Notes: generated by a model from the letters alone, not told the origin. Positions 16,628 to 23,570 are shown, counted from the stretch's first letter. The stretch: 36,315 nt of DNA from an uncultured Eubacteriales bacterium (GCA_903919045.1 CAIXGU010000009.1:1-36315); one strand, 5' to 3'. Numbers and translations are program-made.

Positions 16628-17325
16628 CCGGTCCTCCCTCCCCCGCGCAGCCGCGCGGCGTCCAGGATGCGGACGCTCGAGCGGTGGAACGCGATCAGCC
16701 CCTCGTCGCGCATGCGGCCGAGCTCGCGGGACATCGACGGCCGCGACACGTGCAGGTAGTCGGCGAGCGCGTCGCGGTTCATCGGCAGGTCGAACGTGGC
16801 GCGCCCGGCCCGCCGCTGGGCCTCGAGCAGGTACGCCGCGAGCTTCTCGCGCATGCCGCGGAGCAGCAGGTACTCGACCTTGCGGTTCAGGCCCAGCGCC
16901 TTCTCGGACACGATGCGCAGGAAGTTCGCGGTCATCTCCCGGTGCTGCGCGAGGCACGGCTGGGCGCAGGGCTCGACCACGAACCGCGTCGGCAGCAGGA
17001 TGACCTGCGCGTCGGACGTCGCCTCGACGGTCGCGGGCCATTCCGCCCCTCCGGCGAATGCGGACATCTCGCCGAACAGATCGCCGGGCGAAAGGACGCC
17101 GAGCACGGAGCGCGCGCCGGACGAGCTGGTCCGCACGACCTGCGCGGCGCCCTCGATCAGCACGCCGACCCCGTCCTGCGGCTCGCCCCCGACGCACAGC
17201 GTCCCGCCCCGGCGCGCAGCGAGGGTCCGCGGGCGGGCGCACGCGAGCAGCGCATCGACCGACGCGGGGGCGAGGCCCTCGAAGAGCGGGCAGCGGTAGA
17301 GGGCTTCGGGGTAGGTCCGGCGCAC
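16624..17325 (-). CDS. Crp/Fnr family transcriptional regulator
   Basis: 233 residues. A cNMP-binding-like beta-roll (about 12-115) with GDLFGEMSAF is followed by a dimer helix and a winged helix-turn-helix (about 175-222: RDALADYLHVSRPSMSREL). Cysteines at 12, 29, 44, 120 and 124 could hold a cofactor, but they do not match the FNR pattern. The start is GTG, supported by AGGAGGAG 6 bases upstream. It leads an operon with three ATGA-coupled genes and is divergent from a ferredoxin gene; a 16-bp palindrome lies between them. Regulation of both units is likely. The effector is unknown. Confidence 0.92.
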   Translation of the reverse strand: MRRTYPEALYRCPLFEGLAPASVDALLACARPRTLAARRGGTLCVGGEPQDGVGVLIEGAAQVVRTSSSGARSVLGVLSPGDLFGEMSAFAGGAEWPATVEATSDAQVILLPTRFVVEPCAQPCLAQHREMTANFLRIVSEKALGLNRKVEYLLLRGMREKLAAYLLEAQRRAGRATFDLPMNRDALADYLHVSRPSMSRELGRMRDEGLIAFHRSSVRILDAARLRGGGRTG

Positions 17326-17354
17326 GGAAGCTCCTCCTGGCGGCAGCGGGTGTT

Positions 17355-17370
17355 CGTAGCCGGGGCTACG
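17355..17370. promoter_or_regulatory. Palindromic operator candidate for the Crp-like regulator
   Basis: CGTAGCC-GG-GGCTACG, a perfect inverted repeat in the 98-base divergent region. It lies just downstream of the predicted crp-operon start point and is centred about 41.5 bases before the predicted ferredoxin start point, the classic class II activator position. The sequence does not match Crp, FNR or HcpR consensus sites. Confidence 0.55.
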
Positions 17371-17384
17371 TACTGGATGGCCCG

Positions 17385-17413
17385 ATTGTAGTACACTCGG
17401 CGGCGGAAGACAA
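17385..17413 (-). promoter_or_regulatory. Promoter of the crp-hydrolase-acetyltransferase-pepM29 operon
   Basis: Minus strand TTGTCT (17413-17408), 17-base spacer, TACAAT (17390-17385). Confidence 0.5.
17392..17397 (+). promoter_or_regulatory. -10 element of the ferredoxin gene
   Basis: TACACT on the plus strand, with no -35 match. This fits a promoter that needs an activator at the palindrome. Confidence 0.35.
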
Positions 17414-17423
17414 GGAGACCCCC

Positions 17424-18239
17424 ATGAAGCGCAACATCATCACCATCGACGAGGACAAGTGCAACGGCTGCGGCGTCTGCATCACGGCCTGCCATGAAGG
17501 CGCGCTCGCGCTCATCGACGGCAAGGCGCGCCTGGTCTCGGAATCCTACTGCGACGGCCTCGGCGCCTGCCTGCCGGAGTGCCCCGCGGGTGCGATCGGG
17601 ATCGTGGAGCGCGAAGCCGACGACTTCGACGAGGAGGCCGTGAAGAAGCACCTCGCGAAGGACGGCGGAGCGGACGGGAAGCCGGGCCATCCCGGTCACG
17701 GCGGCCACGGGCATCACGGCCACCACGGTCACCATGCCGACCGCGGCCTGCGCGGCGCGATCCTCGAGGACCTGCCCTGCGGCTGCCCCGGATCCCAGGC
17801 GAAGACGCTCTCCCGCGCCGCCGCGTCACCCGCCCACGCCCCCGCTGCGCCCGCGGCGGCCGCCGAAGCGCCGGTCTCGCAGCTGCAGCAGTGGCCCGTG
17901 CAGATCAAGCTCGTCCCGCCGACCGCCCCCTACCTGCGCCGCGCGCACCTGCTCATCGCCGCGGACTGCGTGGCCTACGCCCGCGCCAGCATCCACGAGG
18001 AGTTCATCAAGGGCCGCATCACCCTGATCGGCTGTCCGAAGCTCGACGAGGGCGACTACTCCGACAAGCTCGCCGCGATCCTGTCGGCGAACGACGTGAA
18101 GAGCGTCACGGTCCTGCGGATGGAGGTCCCGTGCTGCGGCGGCATCGTCCAGGCGGTGAAGTCGGCGATGCAGAAGAGCGGCACGCTGGTACCGTGGAGC
18201 GTGGTGACCGTCGGGACCGACGGGAGTATACTGGACTAG
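17424..18239 (+). CDS. Ferredoxin-like protein with His-rich linker
   Basis: 271 residues. The N-terminal bacterial ferredoxin module has CNGCGVCITAC (C13, C16, C19, C23). The second set CDGLGACLPEC has C43, C49 and C53 with Leu at the middle position, so cluster II lacks one Cys ligand. Residues 88-104 are a Gly/His run with nine His, likely metal-binding. The C-terminal domain (about 155-271) is cysteine-bearing (C182, C204, C237, C238) and of unknown function. The ATG has AAGGAG upstream. It is divergent from the Crp-like operon and followed by a cupin. Electron transfer in a stress response is the likely role. Confidence 0.85.
   Translation: MKRNIITIDEDKCNGCGVCITACHEGALALIDGKARLVSESYCDGLGACLPECPAGAIGIVEREADDFDEEAVKKHLAKDGGADGKPGHPGHGGHGHHGHHGHHADRGLRGAILEDLPCGCPGSQAKTLSRAAASPAHAPAAPAAAAEAPVSQLQQWPVQIKLVPPTAPYLRRAHLLIAADCVAYARASIHEEFIKGRITLIGCPKLDEGDYSDKLAAILSANDVKSVTVLRMEVPCCGGIVQAVKSAMQKSGTLVPWSVVTVGTDGSILD
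18204..18232 (+). promoter_or_regulatory. Possible internal promoter for the cupin gene
   Basis: GTGACC (18204-18209), 17-base spacer, TATACT (18227-18232), inside the end of the ferredoxin gene. A 6-bp hairpin (GGCCGC-GAA-GCGGCC, 18239-18253) would form right at the 5' end of the transcript. Confidence 0.4.
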
Positions 18240-18288
18240 GCCGCGAAGCGGCCGGAGAGGCCGGAGCACGGCCCGGGAGGAGATCGGC

Positions 18289-18615
18289 ATGGTCGAGCGC
18301 AACCACCCCTTCACGCGGACCGACGCGAAGACGATCGAGCGGCTGATCGAGGACGACCACGTCGGCATCAACCACATGGTCCTCGGGAAGGGCGATGCGC
18401 TCCCCGAGCACTTCGCGAACTCGAACGTCTACATGATCGTCGTGCGCGGCGCGGTGCAGCTCGTCCTCGACGACCACGAGGCGAAGTCGTATCCCGCGGG
18501 CTCGATCCTGTCCATTCCCTTCCGTACCAAGATGAACGTCTCGAACGTCGGCGACGCCGTGCTCGAGTTCTTCGTGGTCAAGGCCCCCAGCCCCCGCTCC
18601 ATGCAGGGGATGTAG
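18289..18615 (+). CDS. Small cupin-domain protein
   Basis: 108 residues, a single beta-barrel cupin. Motif 1 is seen as GDALPEHFANSNVYMIVVRG (35-54) but keeps only one of the usual two His; motif 2 is YPAGSILSIPFRTKMNVSNVG. The metal site is therefore degenerate and the protein may bind a ligand rather than catalyse. The ATG has GGAGGAG upstream. It lies 49 bases after the ferredoxin gene on the same strand and probably shares its transcript. A hairpin terminator follows at 18803-18843. Confidence 0.8.
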   Translation: MVERNHPFTRTDAKTIERLIEDDHVGINHMVLGKGDALPEHFANSNVYMIVVRGAVQLVLDDHEAKSYPAGSILSIPFRTKMNVSNVGDAVLEFFVVKAPSPRSMQGM

Positions 18616-18640
18616 ACCAGCGGCCTGACCCGCTGCGGCA

Positions 18641-18689
18641 CGTTCGACGCGGCTCCTGCGAGGCGGGTCCGAGCAGGAGGAGAGCGTCG
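18641..18689 (+). repeat. Outer left arm of inverted repeat
   Basis: 49 bases matching the reverse complement of 19571-19619 at 47 of 49 positions. Weaker similarity (about 60-70%, no gaps) continues outward for about 24 bases. Confidence 0.9.
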
Positions 18690-18719
18690 CATGCGGCGCA
18701 ATACGCGCCGCGATGGTTC

Positions 18720-18771
18720 GGGACGCCCCTCGCCCGCAGTTCCTACGGCGCGTGCCGCTGCGGCGGACGAC
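18720..18771 (+). repeat. Inner left arm of inverted repeat
   Basis: The core 18736-18771 matches the reverse complement of 19429-19464 at 34 of 36 positions. The flanking nonamer GGGACGCCC (18720-18728) is matched perfectly by 19473-19481. Confidence 0.9.
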
Positions 18772-18802
18772 CCTCCGGTCGTCCATCCATCCATCTGCGG
18801 TT

Positions 18803-18843
18803 ACGGGGTGCGGCGTGCGCGATGTTACGCCGTACCCCGTTTT
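18803..18843 (+). terminator. Terminator of the ferredoxin-cupin unit
   Basis: 14-bp stem with one G-T wobble (18803-18816 with 18827-18840), 10-base loop, followed by a TTTT run. It lies about 190 bases after the cupin stop, so the left repeat arms would be transcribed. Confidence 0.7.
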
Positions 18844-18917
18844 CCATGCGGTATCCTTCGGAATGTAGCCACAAGGACCCTTCCTGTCCCTGAATGCACG
18901 CTACGGAGGAATCGTCG

Positions 18918-19373
18918 ATGAAGAAGACCTTCTTTCAGATCGCCGTCCTGCTGCTGCTGATCGCCGCCGTCCCGTTCGCCTACGTCATCGCGGCGCCGAA
19001 CACCCACATGGGGCAGCTGCTCCGTTCCAATGGACTCTATCAGGGGCTCGAGGGCGGCAACGGTTCCGGCGAGGACACGCTCGAGGACCTGGCCTCCCCG
19101 ACCGACGCCGCTCCCACCGGCGACCCGGCGGCCGACGTCACCGGCGGCGCGACGCCCGAACCCACCTTCGATCCGAACGCGCCCGACGTCACCGGCGGCG
19201 CGACTTCCGAAGCCACGTTCGACCCGAACGCGCCCGACGTCACCGGCGGCGCGACCTCCGGCGGCGCCCAGGGCGAGGACGTCGACGACGACGAGGACGA
19301 GGACGAAACCTACGAGGAGCACGACGAAGACGGACCCGAGGACGAGGAGCACGAGATCGAGGACGACGACTGA
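18918..19373 (+). CDS. Membrane-anchored acidic repeat protein of unknown function
   Basis: 151 residues. Basic MKK start and one hydrophobic helix (about 5-26), either a signal peptide without clear cleavage site or an anchor. Then comes a 17-residue repeat with DVTGGAT three times (about 73-115) and a C-terminal tail of almost only Asp and Glu (about 120-151). Such a tail suggests calcium binding or electrostatic interaction outside the cell; no family is recognised. The ATG has CGGAGGA 7 bases upstream. The gene is alone, has its own terminator, and sits exactly between two arms of a long inverted repeat, so it may be cargo of a mobile or invertible segment. Confidence 0.75.
   Translation: MKKTFFQIAVLLLLIAAVPFAYVIAAPNTHMGQLLRSNGLYQGLEGGNGSGEDTLEDLASPTDAAPTGDPAADVTGGATPEPTFDPNAPDVTGGATSEATFDPNAPDVTGGATSGGAQGEDVDDDEDEDETYEEHDEDGPEDEEHEIEDDD
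19134..19257 (+). repeat. 51-nt tandem repeat within the acidic-protein gene
   Basis: Repeat units start at 19134, 19185 and 19236, each beginning with GACGTCACCGGCGGCGCGAC. The third unit is truncated. Near identity at DNA level suggests recent expansion. Confidence 0.85.
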
Positions 19374-19397
19374 CCGTACCTCCGACGCACGCCAACG

Positions 19398-19429
19398 CGA
19401 AGGGCTCCCGGGCGACCGGGAGCCCTTCG
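19398..19429 (+). terminator. Terminator of the acidic-protein gene
   Basis: Perfect 13-bp stem (19398-19410 with 19417-19429) with a 6-base loop, 24 bases after the stop codon. The trailing sequence is only weakly T-rich. Confidence 0.7.
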
Positions 19430-19481
19430 TCGTCCGCCGCAACGGCACGCGCCGTAGGAGCTGCAGGTCGCCGGGCGTCCC
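19429..19481 (-). repeat. Inner right arm of inverted repeat
   Basis: Reverse-complement partner of 18720-18771 (34 of 36 in the core plus the nonamer). It starts at the last base of the terminator stem. Confidence 0.9.
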
Positions 19482-19499
19482 GCATTCCAACGGCGCGTA

Positions 19500-19565
19500 A
19501 CGGGAAATGCCGTAGGAGCTGCGGCTGACAGGGAGCGCCCGGATCGCCAACGTCCCGTACTGCAC
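19500..19565 (-). repeat. Extra, diverged copy of the inner repeat unit
   Basis: It shares GCCGTAGGAGCTGC (19509-19522) exactly with 19451-19464, plus a following GGGACG-like block. It explains why the right side is about 59 bases longer than the left. Confidence 0.7.
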
Positions 19566-19570
19566 TACAA

Positions 19571-19619
19571 CGACGCTCCCCTCCTGCTCGGACCCACCTC
19601 GCAGGAGCCGCGTCGAACG
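19571..19619 (-). repeat. Outer right arm of inverted repeat
   Basis: Reverse complement of 18641-18689 at 47 of 49 positions. Confidence 0.9.
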
Positions 19620-19702
19620 GGACGTAGTCGATCCGGTCGCCGGGCATCAATTTCCGCAGGAAAAACCGCACGATGCGCCCGTTTCCCTTCATCCGTTGTC
19701 CT

Positions 19703-19708
19703 TATAAT
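19703..19708 (+). promoter_or_regulatory. -10 element of the larA-like gene
   Basis: Perfect TATAAT, 58 bases upstream of the ATG. No clear -35 hexamer. Confidence 0.5.
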
Positions 19709-19766
19709 GGAGTCCGGATGGACCCGGCCCCTGCATGGATGCGGGTCGGCTCCGCAGGAGGACGCG

Positions 19767-21041
19767 ATGGAAGGGTTCGCATGGGAAGGCAACGGGCGGC
19801 CGATGACCGACGCCGCGCTGGACGCGGCGCTGCGGCAGGCGGTCGAAGGGCGCACGCTCCGCAAGGCGCTGCTGCTCCCGCCGGACATGACGCGGCTGCA
19901 TTCGTACGCCGGCGTCATCGCATCGAAGCTCTACGCGATGCTCAAGGACCGCTGCCACGTGGACGTGATGCCCGCGCTCGGCACGCATGACGCGATGTCC
20001 CGCGAGGAATGCGCGCACTTCTTCCCCGGCATCCCCTACGAGGCGATCCTCCCCCACCGCTGGCGCACCGACATCGTGAGGATCGGCACCGTGCCCGCGG
20101 ACTTCGTGAAGGAGGTCTCCGAGGGCCTCATCGACTACGCCATCGACGTCGAGGTCAACGAGCGGATCATGGACCCGACGTACGACTGGATCGTGTCGAT
20201 CGGGCAGGTCGTGCCGCATGAAGTCGTCGGGATGGCCAACTACAGCAAGAACGTATTCGTCGGCTGCGGCGGCAAGACGATCATCAACCGGACGCACTTC
20301 CTCGGCGCCGTCTACGGCATGGAGCGCCTCATGGGCAAGGACCATTCGCCCGTGCGCAAGGTGCTCGACTAAGCCGAGCGGGCGTTCCTCTCCGACCGCC
20401 CGCTGGACTACATCCTCACCGTGACGACGGCGCCCGAGGGGGCCGCCGTCCTCGAGGGGCTGTACATCGGCCGCGAGCGCGCGCTGTTCGAGAAGGCCGT
20501 GGCCCTCAGCCAGAAGCGCAACCTGATCTTCCTCGACCGCGCCCCGAAGAAGGTCGTGGTGAACCTCGACGAGCGGGAGTTCAAGAGCACCTGGATCGGG
20601 AACAAGGCCGTGTACCGGACGCGGATGGCCATCGCCGACGGCGGCGAGCTGGTCATCCTCGCGCCCGGGGTGCGCAAGTTCGGCGAGGATCCGGCCATCG
20701 ACGCGCTCATCCGCAAGTACGGCTACGTCGGCAAGCTCGGCGTGCTCGCCGCGTACCGCGGGAACCAGGACCTGAAGGACAACCTGTCGGCCGCGGCGCA
20801 CTTGATCCACGGCTCGTCCGACGGCCGCTTCGGCATCACGTACGCGGTCGAGCACCTGACCCGGGCGGAGGTCGAAGGCGTGGGCTTCCGCTACGCCGCC
20901 CTGTCCGAGGTCCGGAAGCGCTATGACCCCGCGCGCCTCGCGGAGGGCTGGAACGTCCTCCCCGACGGCGAGGAGATCTTCTACATCGGCAACCCCGCGA
21001 TCGGCCTGTGGACCGACCGGACGAAGTTCGAGGCCACCTGA
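19767..21041 (+). pseudogene. LarA-like nickel-pincer racemase/epimerase gene with in-frame TAA
   Basis: LarA family enzymes racemise or epimerise 2-hydroxyacids using a nickel-pincer nucleotide. The frame runs 424 codons, but codon 202 (20370-20372) is TAA. Before it are Asp40/Arg43, His74 in GTHDAMS, His151, Lys161 and His177. The spacings His151-Lys161 (10) and His151-His177 (26) equal those of His174, Lys184 and His200 of Lactobacillus LarA. The C-terminal domain continues in the same frame from AERAFLSDRPLDY to TDRTKFEAT with no other defect. As read, translation yields 201 residues. AGGAGG precedes the ATG. A PfkB kinase follows at 14 bases. Recent nonsense mutation, sequence error, or readthrough are possible. 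Confidence 0.85.
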
Positions 21042-21055
21042 CGGAGGAGGACCCC

Positions 21056-22135
21056 ATGGACCTGACGCTGCGCGAATCGTACAAGTACGCCCTCGTCGTC
21101 CCCACCAGCATGGGCGTGCGCATCACGCCCGAGAACGGCCAGCCCGTGCACAGCAGCCGCCGCTACACGATGCAGGCGACCTCCGCCGAGTCGAACGTCG
21201 CGAGCGTCTCGTCGTTCCTGGGCCTGCCGGTGCACATCCTCACGACGTTCGTGAAGGGCAGCCCGATCGCCGCGTTCATCCAGGGCGACCTGCTGTCGCG
21301 CCGGATGACCTACGAGGGACCCGAGGTCCCGCAGGGCGGCCCGTGGGGCTACCGCCACCAGTTCAACATCGCGGACTCCGGCTACGGCGCCCGCGGACCG
21401 CGCGTCCACAACGACCGCGCCGGCGAGGTCGGCCGCACGCTCAACGTGAAGGACTTCGATCTCGAGCGGCTGTTCGGGAAGGACGGCGTGCGGGTGCTGC
21501 ACCTGTCCGGCCTCATCGCCGCCCTGTCGCCCGAGACCAGCGTCTTCTGCCTCGCGCTCGCCCGGGCCGCGAAGAAGCACGGCACGCGCATCGCGTTCGA
21601 CCTCAACTACCGCGCGACCTTCTGGGAGGGCCGCAAGGCCGAGCTGTCGGCGGTGTTCGCCGAGATCGCCTCGATCGCCGACATCCTGGTCGGCAACGAG
21701 GAGGATTTCCAGCTCTGCCTCGGCGTGAAGGGTCCGGAGGCCGGCGGCAAGGGCCTCGCCTCCAGCATCGACAGTTTCAAGGAGATGATCGCCCGCGTGA
21801 AGGCGGCGTATCCGGACGTGTCCATGTTCGCGACGACGCTGCGCGAGGTCGAGAGCGCGAACCGCCACCTGTGGGGCGCGATCCTGCTGGCCGGCGACGA
21901 CTGGTACGTGGCCGAGCCGCGCGGGATCGGCGTGCTCGACCGGATCGGCGGCGGCGACGGCTTCGTCGGCGGCCTGCTGTACGGCGTGCTGAAGGGCTGG
22001 GCGCCCGAGAAGTGCCTGCAGTTCGGCTGGGCCTCCGGCGCGCTCGCGACGACCTTCCTCGAGGACTACGCGATCCCCGTGGACGAGGACATGGTCTGGA
22101 GCGTCTGGAAGGGCAACGCGCGCGTCAAGCGCTGA
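21056..22135 (+). CDS. PfkB family carbohydrate kinase (KDG kinase-like)
   Basis: 359 residues of the ribokinase/PfkB family, which phosphorylates sugars or sugar acids with ATP. The signature DRIGGGDGFVGGLLYG holds the catalytic Asp at about 301; IAFDLNYRATFW and VGNEEDF are typical of 2-keto-3-deoxygluconate kinases. The ATG at 21056 has GGAGGAGG 5 bases upstream; longer upstream frames overlap the larA-like gene. It probably shares that gene's transcript: an aldonate epimerase plus a keto-deoxy-acid kinase would fit sugar-acid breakdown, which is inference. A 7-bp hairpin (22121-22139) overlaps the stop codon. Confidence 0.88.
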   Translation: MDLTLRESYKYALVVPTSMGVRITPENGQPVHSSRRYTMQATSAESNVASVSSFLGLPVHILTTFVKGSPIAAFIQGDLLSRRMTYEGPEVPQGGPWGYRHQFNIADSGYGARGPRVHNDRAGEVGRTLNVKDFDLERLFGKDGVRVLHLSGLIAALSPETSVFCLALARAAKKHGTRIAFDLNYRATFWEGRKAELSAVFAEIASIADILVGNEEDFQLCLGVKGPEAGGKGLASSIDSFKEMIARVKAAYPDVSMFATTLREVESANRHLWGAILLAGDDWYVAEPRGIGVLDRIGGGDGFVGGLLYGVLKGWAPEKCLQFGWASGALATTFLEDYAIPVDEDMVWSVWKGNARVKR

Positions 22136-22158
22136 CGCGGCGGTCGCCGGGATCGTCG

Positions 22159-22593
22159 TCAGCCGACGTGGAGGTCCGAGACGACCGACCGCTCGAAGGA
22201 GCGCTTCCGGCCGACGACCGCGTCCACGGCGTCCATCACGGGCGCGTAGGAATCGTCGGGCGCGGAGTGGGTGACCAGCACCCCGTGGTCGCGGATCTCC
22301 GCGGCGTGCGCCGCCAGGAACGACCGCATCGGGCTCGCGAGGCCGCCGGCCCAGACCGGCGTCGCCAGGATCACGCGGTCGTAGGACGCGAGGTCGCACG
22401 CGGGTTCGAGCGGCAGGATCGGGACGATCCGCTTCGTGGCGGATTCGAAGCCGCTCCGCATGAAGCCGAAGAAGCCGCGACGCTTCCGGGTTTCGCGGAT
22501 TTCGGCGAGTTCGGCGCCGATCTCCTCGGCGAGCGCCTCGGCGGCCTTCCGCGTGCCGCCGTTCCTCGAGTAGTAGACGATGAGCGTGCCCAT
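22159..22593 (-). CDS. Flavodoxin family protein
   Basis: 144 residues with the FMN phosphate loop YYSRNGGTRKAA (7-18), followed by VILATPVWAGGLASPMRSFL for the second FMN loop. It is a short-chain flavodoxin-like electron carrier or NAD(P)H oxidoreductase component in the cytosol. The ATG has GGAGGAGG 6 bases upstream, overlapping the pirin stop region; the gap to pirin is 16 bases, so they form an operon. It ends 23 bases from the convergent kinase gene. Confidence 0.87.
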   Translation of the reverse strand: MGTLIVYYSRNGGTRKAAEALAEEIGAELAEIRETRKRRGFFGFMRSGFESATKRIVPILPLEPACDLASYDRVILATPVWAGGLASPMRSFLAAHAAEIRDHGVLVTHSAPDDSYAPVMDAVDAVVGRKRSFERSVVSDLHVG

Positions 22594-22609
22594 GGTGCGC
22601 CTCCTCCGG

Positions 22610-23461
22610 TCAGGTGTGCTTCAGGAACGTGCCGTCCTCGAGCTCCTGGAACGCGCGCCGCAGTTCCTCTCGGGTGTTCATGACGATCGGGCCGCCCCAC
22701 GCGACGGGCTCGCGCAGGGGTCTCCCGGCGACGACCAGGACGCGGGCGCCGGCGGTGCCGGCCTGGATTCCCACGGCGTCCCCGTCGGCGAAGCGCACGA
22801 CGCGCGGCGCCTCGGCCTCCTCCGTACGGCCGTCCGCGAGGACGACCGACAGCGACCCCCGCACCACGACCGCGAAGCAGGTCGCCTCCGGAGCGACGGG
22901 CACATCGGCGCACGCCCCGGGCGCGAACGTCGCGTCGAGGAACGTCGGATCCACGTAGAGGTCGGTCACCGGGCCCTTCACGGCTCCGCGGGCGCCGGCG
23001 ATCACGCGGAAGCGCACGCCGGGCTCCTCGACGGTGGGAATCGCGGCGGCGGGGATATCCTGGTAGCGGGGCGCGGTCATCTTCTGCGCCGCCGGGAGGT
23101 TCACCCAGAGCTGCAGGCCGGCGAGCTCGTCGCTCCGCTGGGGCATCTCCTGGTGGACGATGCCGCTGCCGGCGGTCATCCACTGGATGTCGTCGGGTCC
23201 GATCGTCCCGGCGTGCCCGAGGCTGTCCCCGTGCGCGACGGAGCCCGACATCAGGAACGTGACGGTCTCGATGCCGCGGTGGGGGTGCCAGGGGAACCCG
23301 GCGAGGTAGTCCGCCGGGTCCTTGGACCCGAACAGGTCGAGCATCAGGAACGGGTCGAACGCGTCCACGTCCTCGTGGCCGATCATGCGGCGAAGCTTCA
23401 CGCCCGCGCCGTCGCGCGTCGGGATACCGGAAATCGACGGGACGGCGACTCTCTTCTTCAT
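22610..23461 (-). CDS. Pirin family protein
   Basis: 283-residue bicupin. The N-terminal metal site is intact: His59 and His61 in WHPHRGIET, His103 and Glu105 in GSGIVHQEM, the same pattern as human pirin (His56, His58, His101, Glu103). Bacterial pirins can act as quercetinases or bind metabolic enzymes; the precise role here is open. The ATG at 23461 has AAGGAGG 8 bases upstream; the longer frame from 23500 lacks a ribosome site. It is the first gene of the pirin-flavodoxin operon and divergent from chrA. Confidence 0.93.
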   Translation of the reverse strand: MKKRVAVPSISGIPTRDGAGVKLRRMIGHEDVDAFDPFLMLDLFGSKDPADYLAGFPWHPHRGIETVTFLMSGSVAHGDSLGHAGTIGPDDIQWMTAGSGIVHQEMPQRSDELAGLQLWVNLPAAQKMTAPRYQDIPAAAIPTVEEPGVRFRVIAGARGAVKGPVTDLYVDPTFLDATFAPGACADVPVAPEATCFAVVVRGSLSVVLADGRTEEAEAPRVVRFADGDAVGIQAGTAGARVLVVAGRPLREPVAWGGPIVMNTREELRRAFQELEDGTFLKHT

Positions 23462-23561
23462 CGCGGCGTCCTCCTTGCGGGCGCGGTTCGCGCGCCGCAA
23501 GGCCCATCGTAGCGCGGGGCGAGCCCCTGCGCCGTCCCTGCGGTTACGGGACGACGGCAGG

Positions 23562-23570
23562 TGCTATAAT
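23562..23570 (+). promoter_or_regulatory. Extended -10 promoter of the chromate transporter gene
   Basis: TGC-TATAAT is a perfect extended -10. The -35 region has only GGTTAC. The 13-mer at 23538-23550 immediately upstream also occurs at 18795-18807. Confidence 0.65.

Larger units (their letters stand above)
18616..18917. other. 302-base gene-free region: left repeat arms and a terminator
   Basis: No gene is supported here. It holds the outer and inner left arms of the large inverted repeat (18641-18689, 18720-18771), a terminator hairpin (18803-18843), and the short leader of the acidic-protein gene. No convincing promoter was found for that gene. Confidence 0.7.
19374..19766. other. 393-base gene-free region: right repeat arms and larA-like promoter
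   Basis: It holds the acidic-gene terminator, the inner right arm, an extra copy of the inner unit, the outer right arm, and the -10 of the larA-like gene. A minus-strand frame from 19692 has AAGGA before its ATG but runs through the repeats and the terminator; it was not called. Confidence 0.7.

Noticed and set aside
18701-18771. Possible CRISPR-like or REP array at the left repeat arms
   Set aside because: Only one unit on the left and two on the right, inverted relative to each other, with no regular spacers and no cas genes.
19240-19692. Minus-strand frame of 150 codons with AAGGA before its ATG (begins MKGNGRIVRFFLRKLM)
   Set aside because: It has a plausible start but runs through the inverted-repeat arms, the terminator hairpin and the end of the acidic-protein gene. 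The left repeat copy has no start codon, so the shared peptide merely reflects the DNA repeat.
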